Source of the DNA: Chlorokybus atmophyticus
Taxonomy: Eukaryota > Streptophyta > Chlorokybophyceae > Chlorokybales > Chlorokybaceae
DNA length: 64,000 nt
NCBI GenBank assembly: GCA_009103225.1
Contig: RHPI01003642.1
Span: forward strand, 1,187,566-1,251,565
Direction: 5' to 3'
The translations under genes were made by a program, and so were the position numbers. The notes below the pieces were generated by a model. The model made no database searches, was not told the DNA's origin, and saw nothing but the letters and a program-made list of their open reading frames with translations. The stretch's first letter is position 1. Every line of letters starts with the position of its first letter. This document shows positions 1-14,800 of the stretch, piece by piece.

Positions 1-2891
1 CCCCCCCCCCCCCCCCCCGTGTCGCACTGTGCAAATATGATGACAACACACACATGTTCAGCAGCAGTGCTGTCGGCATGGAACTACTAGCAGCAAAACA
101 TACATTCAGCAGCCGCTAGCCAGTCACGCAAGCGTTCAAGCAATGATGATGAGTTTGCTTGGGCATTGCCTAGTCTGGCGCTCGCTTGTGGAAGCGGCAT
201 TGGGGTGGCTTTAACTGCGCAACGGTCCGTGCGCAGAACTCAGCTGAGGCTTCATTCAGAGTTTGAGGGTGACTGCGGCCAAAGGCATAGCGGTCACGGT
301 CGTTGCGCAGCTTGCTGTAGTCGCTGTTGTGTTAGTGTTGGTCGTTTATACCGTGTGCTTGTGTGCTGTACTGTTGATTTGCTGGAGTAGTCAGCCTTGC
401 CAACTGTGCTGTTGCGTGTGATTCGCAATGTGCAGTGGTGAATGTAGCAAGCTTGACAGTAAAGCAGCTGTTCGCAGTGAGCAATGCTGCTTGGCACATG
501 CATGCTGCAATCAATGACTATATTACACGGGTGCCAAGTGGATTATGGGTGGGGGTGTAGTGTCCAATGCCACTCTACTACAACACAATAATACAGATTG
601 TATGGTTCGATAGGCTGTACACCAGCAATGTCCTCAAGACCTACATACTGCCTAGCGTGCACGCGCAAGGAGGGGCTTGCATGCACGGCAGCTGGCGCCA
701 TAGTAGCGGTGGCCTGCGCGTGACAATGTGACAGACATGTGCTGGCGGAATGCAGTTACAAAGCGTGATAGATACCGCGTCTTAGCAATAGCAACCTCCA
801 CCGCCTTCGCCGACATTGCCTCCAATGTGGTCATCTCATCACAAGCATTTCCCGTAAGAACCAAAACAAATCGCTAAAAAACCTTACACACACCTCCCCC
901 TCCCTCTAAAGAAAGCTCATTGAATGAAGTACCTTGGGGCTCACGTGTACAATGTACACTGTACATCAATCAACGTAACAATAACGATTGTTTGCTGAAG
1001 CTTGCGGATTGCTCCACTCAAGTATATATCAACAATTATTATTTCCTTTAAGTGTATGAAGTGCTCTACTGAAGCAATGACATTTACAATATCGATACTC
1101 TTACAACTCTGTATTATCTACGCTCATGTGGAACATTGACACCGTGTTCATTGTGTCGCGCGAAGAAAATGCAATCACTTGGCAGCTCGCATGCACCTTC
1201 TTCAGCATCTGAATCTCTCCTTTCTTTTTCCGCATGGCATCCTGCATTGACAATAACAATGACACAGCACGCACAGCGACGACACGCACGCAATTGGCGA
1301 CACGTCCTAGCGATGCATGCTGCGCCAATGCGCGTAACCATAACTGATATTGCCTGCGGCAGCGCAGACGACAGGATCGGCGGTAAGGGTGTGGGCGAGA
1401 GAGATGGGGAGGGAGGGGGAGTCCGCGTCCGCCTGTTGGTGTTGGTCGCTGCTGCAAGGCCGCTAACCAAGGTGCATGTGCAGGTGCCTACAATTGCCCT
1501 GCATGCATGCATATCTGATAGGGGGCAATAGTGGTAGAATTAAAGGTAGTCAATAGGTAGCATGTAGGCGCCTTACCCCGGTGGTCAATGTGGTGAGTGT
1601 GTGTGGTGTTGGTGACATTGCATGTGCACGTAGGTTTGCATGTTCGAATTCCACTGCATCTTTTGTAAAATGGATGTCAACATTGACACATACAACACTT
1701 TGCGTGCCTATCGCATGACCTTTAATGATACACATCGCGGTCTTCAACGCCAACTTACCACACCGGGTCATTATCATCTGAAGAGGATCGCATAACTTCA
1801 ACTATAAAGCACATTCAGATCAACTTAAAAACACATACTGTTTCGGTTCAAATATGAGAAAAGTGATGCGCATTGACACACAGTCGATTCAATTTCTTAA
1901 TTAACCCAAAGATTTACCATTATAATCGCATTTGATACATTGTTGCATGCGAGAGCATCTCGCGGAACTACTTAAGTTGATTAATATGAAGTCGTTGGCC
2001 ATCAAATCTTCCTGGTTGTAATAACATTTTATGTCATTAAATGTGAGTATCGGGTATAGTTAGATTATTACCGTGGTGCCATATCTTTGTATAATAAATA
2101 ACTTAGCGAGGGTACTTTTGGAAATTTTTAGCAACTTTCAGGCGGCCAGTCTTATGCATTGAAAAGACTTCTCTTTGGATTGCATAAATTGGCAGGGTTT
2201 GATAAAGAATAGAGTACATATGTTGACGGTGCCTTTTATGAAGATTTCATAGCACTACGGTAATAAACATTTCAATTGAAAGCGACCCATGTGGTTATGG
2301 AATGCCTTTGCAATATGATGTGCTTTGCAAATCGATTATCAATATTGTTCATATATGCAACATGCGTGAACATCAACCATAAACACGTTTCGCTATGATG
2401 ATTGGTTGCCTTGAAAGTAATCATATACAATGCATTACTAACTTGTTGCTTATAAAAGATGTACAAGCCGCACTACTCAACAATTGCCATGTTGCAGGCA
2501 AACTTTGCTTCATGAGGTTAAACGCTGTGACACGATATTGTTTGGCAAATGAATCAATCACTCATAAAGTTTCCAATAATGTCTACAATGGTGAAATGGT
2601 TTGTGTCCATGCAGCAACTGCATGGCAGCTCCTCGATAATTATACGGGCCCAAGCTTGCATTGTGGCCATAAGCTTACAATGCAACATGTTACACACATG
2701 TTTTAGTTTGGGCGTTGAGTCAACACACTGTTGACACAACTTGCGCCGGGCACATCTCATAACACCGTGGCTGCGACTGCTCAAAGCGGGTCACGTGACG
2801 GTCCGTCGCATTATGGTTTCAAGCCTCCCTGCCGGCCGGTGGCGCCACGTGGCACACCGCCGCCGCAGGTGAGGGGGGCGTCAGCGATGGG
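1..2891. other. Intergenic region, no supported gene
   Basis: The window opens on an 18-base C run. Nothing here reads as a spliced gene: the open frames are short, overlap on both strands and resemble no family I know. From about 1,800 to 2,700 the sequence is clearly A/T-richer than the genic parts. The last 100 bases before 2,892 become GC-rich, as expected for the 5' region of the gene that follows. Confidence 0.6.
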
Positions 2892-5800
2892 ATGAGCGGC
2901 GGCGCCACCATGTTTAGCCCCTCACCACCACGGCCATGGCCATGGCCCCACACAACTCTCCTCCCCGTCCCCCTCCTCCTGCCCCTCATGCTTCTCCTCC
3001 TCCTCCTCCCCACCCCTGCCTCCGCCTCCCCCTCCCTCTCCCTCTCCACAGCCAACAGCTGGCAGTACACCGAGAGGCAAGGGGACCTGGTGTTGGGAGA
3101 GCCAGCGGCCATCTCCGGGTCCACCCTGCTGGCGAAAGCGACCGTTACTATAGCGGCGGGGTACGATAGTGGGAAGGATGGGCTGGGGCTTGCAACGCCA
3201 CCGGCAAGCATACAGGTGAGGATGACTTGTTGTCGTTCGGCACACAAAGGACAGAGGCATCATGGTGCCTAGCGTGTGAAAATGAACGAGTGTATTTACA
3301 TTCAGTTGTGCTTTGAACGCTGTACACACTCCATCAGCACAGCATGATAATGACATGTCTGCATTGTCATTGAAATAGCGTCTACAACACACAAATGAGA
3401 ACGGCAGAGCGATCTCAACTTGGTGCTTGAGATGTTGACGCAAGGCCGGTTTGTTAAGCAATTAGGGTTGTGATGTACAAGTGTTGGGGATAAATTTAGG
3501 GTCAGATCATACATTGGCGGATATGCACGACAACTGTGAAGCTTTTCAAGTTGGTTGTCAGCGTGACTGAAAGCTTGTGAGTAACTATCTGAGCTACCAG
3601 AAGCTACATCCTTGCATGCAACCATGACAGCAACAACTAATACTACCACTTCACAATAACAACAACAAGAACAACAACCACACCAACAACAGAGCATTGA
3701 CCTGAAGGCCAGTTAGGTTGTGAGTTTGAGACCCATTAAAAAAAGACACAGGCCGAATGTCGCAACACACGCGGCATCCAACTGTTGCATACGACCAGGT
3801 GCTGTGGCAGTCGAGCACAGGCGTGCTGACTCTGACGGGCGCCGCTTCCGCCGGCAACTACAAGGCTGCGCTCCAGGCCATTGTGTACCGCAATGACGCG
3901 TACGACCCAAGTCCAAAACCGCGCACCATCACGTACCAGGTAGGAGAGCGAATGTGTCATGAGGAAGCTGTCGTGGTTGTTGTGATGATGTCGTGGTAGT
4001 GGTCGTTTATGATGATGTCGCTGATGTTAATCAAAAAAACAAACAGCAACATCCGCTACATTGGTTTTGACATTAGTGTTCAACAACAACATTATTTACG
4101 ACAATGACAACATTTTCTCTGCTGCTGTTGTTGTTGTTGTTGGTGGGGTTGTTGCTGTTCGTCATCACCGACAAACGCAACACCAACGTGCACACATCCG
4201 CCCTTCACCAGGTCTTTGACGGCACTTCTTGGAGCCCATCTCAATCCCGCACCCTTCAGTTCACTGCTCTGAACCAGCCTCCCACACTCACTCTCTCCTC
4301 CTCCTCTCCTCTCCTCTTCACCGAGGGCGATGCGGACCTCACCATCGATGGCGGCCTCACCGTCGCGGACGTGGACAACGCGCAGCTCGCTAGGGCGTAT
4401 GTCAACATCACGAGCGGGTGAGAGAGAGAGGAGGATGTGTGGGTGGGAAGGGGGGGAGTGGGTTTTGGGTGTAAGAGGAGTGGTTATTGCGCAGGGTGGG
4501 GACGGGGGATACGCTTGTGTGCGCGGTGACCACGAGTGATATCGACTGCACGTGGGATAAAAGTACATCCACAATCACACTCACGGGCCCTGCAAGTACT
4601 GCCAACTTCCAAGTAAGCGTGTTGAATTGACAGCAACATAGTGCTTCTGCACGTGCGCATGTGTGCATAGATGTGGATGTGGATGTGTGCGTGTGCGTGT
4701 GCGTGTGTACGCACGCGCGTGTGTGTATGTGTCTCATCTTTATCGCAATGTGCAGGCGGTGTTGAGGGCGGTGAAGTTCCGCAACGTTTTCCAGAACGTG
4801 ACGAGCGGGTTGCGTACGGTTCAGCTTCGTGTCAGTGACGGAACCGTCGAGTCCACATCCGTCACGCGCACCATCTCCGTCACAGCCGTCAACAACGCGC
4901 CGACTCTCTCCGGCGACGTCTCTCAGCTCGTATACAGCGGCGCCATCGTGCTCGTTCAACCCAACATAACTGTATCCGATGTGGACAACACGTCTGTCGC
5001 GTGGGCACAAGTCGCCATTACATCTGGATACAACGCCTCTACCGACACGCTCACCGTGACATTGCCACCCAATGGGGCTTTAACATCCACCTTCTCTCTC
5101 TCCAATGGCGCGTTGACCGTATCCGGCATAGCGACATTAAGCGTATACTCGTTGACGTTGGCGAGCGTAGCCCTCGTGCAAAGCAACGCGACGGATCTCG
5201 TAACACGTACCGTCCAAATGCAAGTATCAGATGGTGACAAGGAGAGTACCCCTCCACTCGAACGAGTGTTCTTCCGTGCAGACAACTTACAGATACCCTC
5301 AGTGACATCCATCTCATCTATTGGCACCGCCGGAGGCCAAGTCACTCTAACTGGGAGCTTCTTCGGTCCCGTGAGCCCCACAGTGTTGCAATACGTCGTC
5401 ATCGGTGGCGTTGTGTGCGCCAACCCGCGTGTGGTTGTGTCGGGCACGAGCGCCACGTGCGATGCGCCGCCCGGCACGGGTGGAGGGATAGCTGTGCAAG
5501 TGCAAGTGAATGGAAAGACGTCGGCGCCGGCGAAGATATTCTCGTATCAGGCGCCGACGGTGGTGTCGGTGTCATCCGCAACCACTGCGGGCGGGGTAGT
5601 CACTGTTGTTGGGAGTAACTTTGGACCGCTTGGATCAGGATTTGTTGACTCGGTTGCACTCGGAGCCGTACCTTGCGTCAACCCTACGGCAAGTGTGGCT
5701 GAGCTTGTCAACTTAGTGGTTGTGCCTACTGCTGCTTTGTGTGTGGTCACGTGTGCGTGTGTTTGCGCGTACGTGCGTACATGTATGCGTGCGCGTGCGC

Positions 5801-8800
5801 ATTTGCAAACTTAGCTTAGTTACTGATTGACCTCTCCTTTAGGTTACGGTGGCGCACGCACAATTGCAGTGTTTAGTCCCCGCCGGTGTTGGTTCCAACT
5901 TCGCCGTGACCGTAACTGTCTCTGGTCAGTCGGGTTCCAAGCCCTCTGCCTTCTCCTACTTCCCTCCCGCCCTCCCTTCCTCCCAACTATCCGCGCCCTT
6001 CACGGGCGGGAGCGCCAACATCACGGGGACGAATTTTGGGCCTGCTGGATCCGCCAACATCGGCGTGCAGTTCACGGTGAGTGGTTGGTGGGTGTGGGTT
6101 GGGAGAGGGGGTGGCATGTGGATGTGGTGAGTGAAGGTGTTGGGTGAATGCAGGCGAATGGCGCAGCGTTCCAGTGTGTGTCGCTAAGTGTGGTGGTGGC
6201 CAACACCATCGTCACGTGCGTGTACCCGCCAGCAACGGCGCAGGATCTGTCGCTGGCATACACGGTGACAGTCACTGTCGGAGGCCAGAGTAAGTAATCA
6301 CAGCGTGTATCTTTGGGTGTGTGCACGTGCGCATGCATGAGTGCGCGCACGCATACTTGCGTGCGCGAGTGTGCATGCAGGAGATGTGTGCAAGCATGCG
6401 TGCGTCTGTGTCCGGTACGGTTGACTTAACACCAACCAAGCAAACACACTCTCAAACTCATCTCTCCCTTCTTCACAGCCAGCGGCAGTTCCGGCACTGG
6501 TCTGTTCAAGTACGAGGGCCCCGTCGTGACATCTGTCTCGACCGTGTCGTTCTTCGGCGGGACCGCGCAGATAACGGGTCGGAACTTCGGGCCCCTCAAC
6601 TCGCTCGTCACCATGACGATTGGAACACTTGTCGTCGGGAATGGGGCCAACGCAGACATGGACGGCGCAGTAAGTCTGTGTGAGGAAGTATGTCAGTGGG
6701 TTCTGTTCAGTGGCTTGTTGGCACTTATAGGTCCCTGCACCTTAGCATGCATCAATGCATCATGCGTGCATCCCTGTTTGAGCACGCATGCACGCACGCG
6801 CAACCAACTGTCCACTTGCCTGGGCACTTTCGCTACCCAACATGTCGCATGTTTCCCATCAACTGAGGGCCTTGTTGTGTGTCTGTTTGCAGGTGACCTC
6901 CTGCTTGGTCACCTCGCAGGACACGGCCATAAACTGCACTGTGCCAGACTACCTCACCCCGAAGGTCAACTCGATGTCCCCCGGGAACTTAAGGATCACG
7001 GTTTCCAACGCGACGACGCAGACCAGCGCCAACTATGGCGCGTTCGCGTACGAGGGACCCGTCGTCACCGCCGCATCATACGGGATCAACGGGTCGCAGT
7101 TTGGAGGGGACACGATTGTTGTGACGGGAAGGAACTTTGCAGTGACGAGCGGGTTCTCGCAGGTACTAGTGCGTGCGTGTGTGCTTGCTGTGAACAACAT
7201 GCAGTCAGTCTTTGACGAGTGAGAGTCAGATGATGCGTGATGGTGGTGTATGCATAAGGAGAGAGAGCTTTCATGCGTGGTGATACTTCCCAAGCCCTAA
7301 CATCAGCATTGATACTACTACACACACTCACACACACCTTCACCCTACCTTGTCCCCGCAGTCCTCCGCAAGTTTACTCTTAACCTCCGCCTCCCTCGGC
7401 GGCGCGTCCGTCTCCGGCGCCAAGCTTGTCAAGAGCTCCACGCTCGTCTGGCTCGCTAGTCCAGCGTCCCCCGCCGCCCCACTCAACGGGCAGAACCTCG
7501 ACATCGTACTCAACATCAACGGCGTGAGCACGGGAAGTAGCGGGGGGAAGAGCTTCTCGTATCTAGGTACGTGTTTTTGGAATGATGTGTGGTGGGGGTA
7601 TGTGTACTTGTATGTAGTGGTGATGGTGTATGTTGTTGTGCAGGGCCGGTGGTGACGGGTGTGTCGGCGCCCGGTACGGCCGGAGGCACGCTCACCGTAC
7701 AAGGCAAGCGGTTCGGGCCCGTGACTACGGGAGGCGTGTACAACTACTTCACTGGCTCATCTGGCGGCGTGCAGGTACACACAGCAGTGATGTGATGGCT
7801 GCTGACCATGACCATCAACCGTGTGTGCGTGTGGTAGTTATGACCAACACACCTGCCTCTCTCAGGTGTGTGCGAACCGTGCCTGCACCCAAACCATCCC
7901 CTGCTCCTCCCCTTCCGTCACCGTGTCCGATACCACCATCGAATGCCAGCTCTCCTCCGGCGTGGCCATCAGCTCCACTATCATTCTCACCCTCAACTCC
8001 CTCTCATCCGGCACCTCCGGTTCATCCCTCATCACAAGTCAAGGACCCACTATAACCTCCGTTAGCGGGCCTTTGTCCACATCGGGAGGGACATTAACAA
8101 TACAAGGGAGCAATTTTGGACCGGTGGGGGCGGGGTTCGTGTCGGTGATGGTGAATGGACAAACGTGTACGGGAGCTAGTGTGACACAAGCCCACGTAAC
8201 GATCGTGTGTACAACGCAACCCGGCACGGGGACGTCTCTCCCAGTGATAGTCACACTTCGCAACTCAGATGGACTCACACTCTCATCCCTTCCAGCACCA
8301 CTCTTCTCGTACTCAGGACCTGTCATATTCTCAATCACATCTCCAACAACGGGACCTTCACCGAGGCTAATAACCATCACAGGGTTGAATTTCGGGCCCG
8401 CGGGTGGGAATGGAAAAATCACAAGCGTGCAGTTTGCGTCGGATGCGAATGGGAATAATATTGGGGATGCGTGCGTGAGCGCGAGTGTGACTCAGGCCAA
8501 CACGCAGATACAGTGCTTGTTTAGTCGAACCGGATCGGGGACGGGGAACTTGTTGAGGTTGAGCATCGATGGACAGGCAGCACCGGACTTTACGGACTTT
8601 GACTTCCAACGTAAGGGAGTTGTTGTTGTTGTGTGATGGTGGTGAGGAGGTGACAAGTTGTGCTTGTGCAGCGCCGGTTGTTTCTAGTGTGATTCAAGCC
8701 CCTTCTATTTTCGGCGGCGTGTTGAAGCTGAGCGGTACCAACTTTGGTGACCAGATCGACGCCTTGACAGGTTTGTTGTTGTTGGCTGCAACTGTCCTTG

Positions 8801-11800
8801 TGTGTTGTTGTTTCAAACTAAACTTGAGCTGATGTTGTATACCAACATTGCCACAGTGACCATCACCGGGGATGGCCCGGGGGCATGCGTCCCCGCGAGT
8901 TCTCCCACCCACACGTACCTCGACTGCATGTACACGTGCCAGACACCGTGCTCATCAATCAAACGCTCCATCACAGTACAAGTAAGCAGCATGTGTGTGT
9001 GCATGATTCGTGTACCGGTGCCTGAGCCTGTGTGAGTGTGTGTGTGCGCATACACGCGCACATGCGCGCACGCGCGCACAGTGTATTAAACCAACATACG
9101 AGCCTATGTGTACTTACAACACACGTACATACTACTCAGGTCCGGAATCAGGACAGTGGCACTAGCGGCACCAACCTCCTCTCCTTTTCCGGTCCCTCCA
9201 TCACCTCCATCGACCCCGTGAGTGTCTTCGCTGGTGCGAACAACCCGCTCATCCTCCGCGGTTCCAACTTCGGTTCCGTCGACAGCGACGGCGACGGCGT
9301 GGGCGACACCGACGGCAGCGTGTTGGAATCACTCCTCGTGTGTGCCAACTCCAACATAGCCGCATGCGACGCGGGGAATATGTGGTCGAGTGTGACGGCG
9401 GGACCGAGCGTGACCAACGGACCAAAGGTCACGACATCCAATGTTGTGATAGTGGGGTACTTGGATCCGTCGGTTGTGGCTTCAAAGCTATCCGTTCGTG
9501 TTGTTGTATCGGGTTCGAGCTCGGGTGCGACGGGTGAGGGAATGTTGTCTTTGACGGGACCCAACGTAGCGTCCACGTCGTACGTGTCCACTCAAGGAGG
9601 GAGTCTCACTATAACTGGGTCTGGTTTTGGCCCCGTTGGAGTGCAGAGCCTCGTGTCGGTGACGTGGGGCGGGGTTGCGTTGGGCTCTAGCGCGTGTAGT
9701 GTCACGCAGGAGAGTATGACGTGGCCGACGGTGAAAGTGGGGATCGTAATGTGCACGGTGCCGGCGGGGAAGGGAGCTGTGGGACTTGTGGTTAGTGTCA
9801 CAGATGATGTGGCGACTGTGGACACGCCAACGTACACATTCAAGTACAACGCGCCATCCGTCACCTCGGTCACCAAGGTACAGCCGCGTGCATGGAGTTG
9901 ATCCAACCAACATGTGTGTGTGTGCGCGCACGCACGTGTGTTCGTGCGCGTGTGCGTGTGTGTGTGTGCGCGCGCGCGTGTGTGTCTGTTTGCGTGAACG
10001 CATCTTTCTCATTGTGTACATGCAGGTGCCCGCGTTGGGTGGTGTAGTGACCGTGACCGGCTCCTCCTTCAGTACATCTGTCGACAGCGTGTCCGTTGCC
10101 TCCAAGGACGGCAAGACGCTCTTCACCTGCGCCAGCGCCAACGTCACCGTCCCGCACACAACAATCCAGTGCCTCATGCCTGCGGGAGTGGGATGGGGAT
10201 ACAATGTGGTCGTTAGCGTTGGAGGACAAAACTCGGGGGCGTCTGGGACAGGTAGATGAGAATGTGTGTGTGTGTGTGTGTGTGTGGTGCGTCCATTCAA
10301 CACATCACTAACGCATTGGTCAGGTATGTTCAACTACACTGGCCCTGTGATAACGTCCGTGGACGTTCTCCCGACGGACGTGTTGGACCCAACTACCGGT
10401 GCACCACTCAGCCTCACTATCAACGGCACCAACTTTGGCCCTGTGGGCCCATTGGCAGGTTCGCAACCACACCCAACCCAACCCAACCCAACCCAACATC
10501 CACCCACAACCTCACACGCTATCGTCACGCAGTCGCGATCAAGGTTGGCGGCGTCTCTATCCCCAACGCCCGCGTGGTCATCTCCGATACATCCATCAGC
10601 ATACCCACATTCCCACCTGGTTCGGGTGGCCCCTACGACATCACCCTCGTCGTTGGGTCCCAAAGCACGGGTCCCGTGTCCGACACAACATCAACAACAC
10701 CCGCCAACGGCTCCGGCGTGAAGAAGTTCACTTACACGTCCCCGAGTGTTGTGTCGGCATCAACGGGGACATCTTTCTTCGGCGGGACACTCGTGTCGAT
10801 ATTTGGAGCCAACTTTGGGTGTGTGACGGGGAGCTCGGCGTGCCAATTGCCAAACACGCCGTCGGTTGTGAGTGTGAGTGTGGCGGGGAGTGCGTGTGGG
10901 AATGTGGTCGTGTTCAAGGAGTTGTTCCCGTCGGGACATGGAGTACAAATCACGTGCACGGCGCCACCACTACTGCGCGTGCCAACCATCACCAACAAGG
11001 TGAGTATGTTGTTGTTGTTGTTGTTGTTGTTGTGTCCATTGATAATCTCTCTTAACCCACCATATTCCCCACACAGGATGTGGTTGTGACCGTTAATGGT
11101 CTTACTTCGGGTTCCACCGGCTTCGGCGTGTTCAACTATACCGGTCCCGCTGTAACCGCGGTCACCAACGCATCGGTCTTTGGCTCTGTCATAACCGTGA
11201 CCGGAACCAACTTTGGCCCTGTTGGCAAGTAAGTGGCTTACTGGAGTTGTATACTATGTTGGGAGAAAGAGGTTGAGGTTCATGTGTGTGTGTGTGTGGC
11301 TGCAGGGTTTATATTGACAAGATTGCTTATGGTGGGAGGGAGATCGATCTCAGTCAGGCCAATGCCAATGTCACCGTGGATAACACGCAATTGACGTTTG
11401 TTATACCGCCAGGGCGAGGCACAGCCTTGGACCTCACCATCACCATTGCAGGTATTGAATCATTGTCGCTTACACGCACGCATGTTGTGGACGTGTCTCA
11501 CATGTTGTGTGCTGCAGGTCAAGCCGCAACCGGTGTGGCAATGTTGTACTTCATCGGTCCCCGTATCACATCCGTGTTGGGCCCAACAACATCCGGCGGG
11601 TCCGTTTCCATCCACGGTTACAACTTTGGTCCCTCTGGTTCTACCAACATCATCTCCGTTACAATCGGATCCAAAACTTGTTCCAACCCCACCGTGACGA
11701 CAACAGACAGTGTCATCGCGTGCACGTTGGGTGCGGGGACGGGGACGGGCAAAGACGTGGTCATCACTGTTGTGGGTTTGTCTACCGATGGCGGCAGCGG

Positions 11801-14800
11801 TGCCGGCAAGTTCGCGTACTCCCCACCCAACGTAACGTCCATAACCCCACGCAACGCTGCCCCGGGAGCCACTATAACGATATATGGTACCAGCTTTGGG
11901 GCTGATATAAGCGTGGTGAGCGTGCTTGTCGACGGAGTGGCGTGTCAATCCGTTGCGTTGGTTGTATCCCACACGCAGATAGCGTGCGTGACACCACTCG
12001 TGACGGGGACAGCGAGACAAGTGAAGGTGTATGTGGACACGCAAGCGAGTCAAGACGGCGTGTACATATCCTTCACGCCACCCGTCATCACATCAGTAAG
12101 CTCCCCACCAACAAGTGGTGGTATTATCACCATCACAGGCACCAACTTCGGCTCCGACACAAGCGACATCAACGCCATCACAATCACTACATTGGGAGCG
12201 TGTCTCAGACCTTTCATCCTCATGCCACAAACACAACTTGGGTGTGAAGTGGGTGCGGGCGTCTTGTCCCGCCTCGACGTGGTTGTGACAATCAACAACC
12301 AGAACTCGAGTAACACGGGAGCCAACATGTTTAGTTACCAACCACCGAGTGTGAGTACAGTATCGCCAAGTGTGGCGAGCTACCGCAACACAATCACCCT
12401 CACGGGCAACAACTTCGGGTACTTACTGAGCTACATACAACTACTTGTTGGTGGACTCGCCGTCACCAGTGGGGTGCAGATCACAAGTCCACATACAACA
12501 CTCACCTTCCCGATGCCGGCTGGCGTGGGACTGAACATACCCGTCGTGCTTTACGTGGCGGGGAGGTTGGCCACATCTCCCGCGCCAACAGTCGTGTCGT
12601 ATGCGGCCCCAACTGTGTCGAGTAGAGGGATGGTTGCGCCAACAAGCACGGCGGGAGGCGTGTGTGTCATCGCGGGGACGGGGTTCGGTCCTGTTGCCAA
12701 CACAGCCAATATGTTGGTTACTGTCAATGGCGCTGCGTGTACCAACCCGATAGTCACCACTGCGGACACGCGCATAAGTTGCACATGTCCACCTGGTGTC
12801 GGCGCACGCCTACCCGTCATTGCCACAGTCGCCGGGCAAGACTCGGGTCAGAGTGGCATAGCCTCCTTCAGCTATAACTTACCCAACATAACGTCCATCG
12901 TACCCGCTTCCAACATTACCCCAAACTTGCTCATCTCCTTCATCGGCGACAACTTTGGGGCCAACGCAGCCAACATCACCATCACGATCAACGATCAGCC
13001 GTGTGGGAGCGTGGCGATAGCCAACCCGCACACGAGGATTACGTGTCTCGCACCCAACGCAGTGGGAGCAAGTCAAGGTGTGACAGTGCAGGTGGGGAAC
13101 CAACGTAACGATCCCGCAGCGAGCCCAACGTTGTCGTATGCCAACCCGGTTGTGATTAATGCCACGTCTGCGCCAACTATTGGAGGCATGGTTACTATTA
13201 CTGGGGTCAATTTTGGACCTGCTGGAGCAGCTTATACAAAGTTCTTTGACTATGTGAATGTTGGCAACTCCAAATGCACCAACCCACAGGTGAGGAAGAG
13301 TTATGTGATGGTTCGAGTCGTGGTGGGTAAGAAGTGTTGTGTGCGTGTGTGTGTGTGTGTGTGTGCGTATGCGTGTGCGTGCGCAGTTGCGTGTGGGTGT
13401 GGGTGCGCGTGTGCACATGTGCGTGTCGGTATGCGTGTGTGCGTGTGCATGTGCGTATATGTATTCTTATGCCTGTGTGTGCCATCAGGTGGTGGTTGCG
13501 GGTCAGCAGATCCAGTGCAAGGTTCCCGCATCCGCCGGTTCCAAGCTCGACGTCCTCATATCATTGCGTGGTTCAACTTCAGGCGACACCGGCAAAGGCG
13601 TGTACAGCTACCAGTCCCCAAGCGTGTTGAACTGCACTCGTCCCCCAACCTACGGCGGGACCGTGACGATAGCCGGCTCCAATTTCGGTCCCGCTGGCAC
13701 AAACTTCCTCCAGAGCGTGTATATCGGCGGGACAACCACGGCGTGTATCAACGCCACGGTCGCTATCGCAGACACGCAGATAATGTGTACAGTCCCACCT
13801 GGCACAGGGAGTGGCAAAGATATCGGCGTTATGTTGGGTGGGTTGGCTTCATTCAATGGCACAGCAAAGTTCGCATACCAAAAGCCTGTTGTGAGTTGGG
13901 TATCTCCTCGCAATCAAGGTGGCGTGTCCAACATACGCATCACCGTTGGTGGCCTCAACTTTGGCTCCGACTATCGACTCGTTGCTATACGTGTGGGTGG
14001 GAGACTTGCCAATCCCAACACTTTGACGATGTTTCAGCCCTTTGGCACGTACGAAGCACAGATATCAATCGAGCTTCCGCTCGGAGCTGGTTTGAACCAA
14101 TCAGTTGTTGTTACTGTTGATGGTCAAGACAGCGATATCAATCCCAACATGGGGTTCTCCTACAGCGCTCCCTACTTGATATCAACCTCACCCGTGCCGA
14201 CATCAGGCGGGGTCACGACGATATCAGGGGGGAACTTTGGCCCTGTTGGGATATCTATTCGCAACATCACCGTCGCGGGGAAGCTTTGTATCAACCCACA
14301 AGTTACAACCAATGACACGGAGATACAATGCGAGGTCCCACCCGGCATAGGGAAACAGCTTGATGTTGTTGTGTCGGTCACGGCCGATATCAACTCGTAT
14401 GATTCTGGCAACAAGCTCTTTCGCTACCTATCGCCGACGATATCCGTTGTATCCCCGCATCAGGCTAGTGCGGGCGATATCGTCACCATCACGGGGAGTC
14501 AGTTCGGCACCAGCACGAGCGCGATGGATATCAGGCTGGTGGACTCAATCAGCAACGCAGTGTGGTTATGCACAAATCCAACTGTTGTTGTGTCGCACAC
14601 GACGGTGTCTGCGAGAGTACCTGTTGGGTTAGGCACCAACCTCACGGTGATGATATCCATTGCAGCCCAGAGTGATATCAATAGCCCCTCAGACCCTGTG
14701 GCGATGTTCTCATACAACCCGCCGGTGATATCGAGTGTGAGGAGTGTTGGCACGCCTGGCGGTGTGGCTGTCATCAATGGCACCAATCTTGGCCCTGTTG

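Noticed and set aside
1136-1531. Overlapping 130-aa frames on both strands
   Set aside because: No family resemblance, no splice pattern and no neighbour relation.
2819-3461. Minus-strand frames opposite the TIG signal-peptide exon
   Set aside because: Low-complexity antisense of a CT-rich exon; no family match and no splice support.
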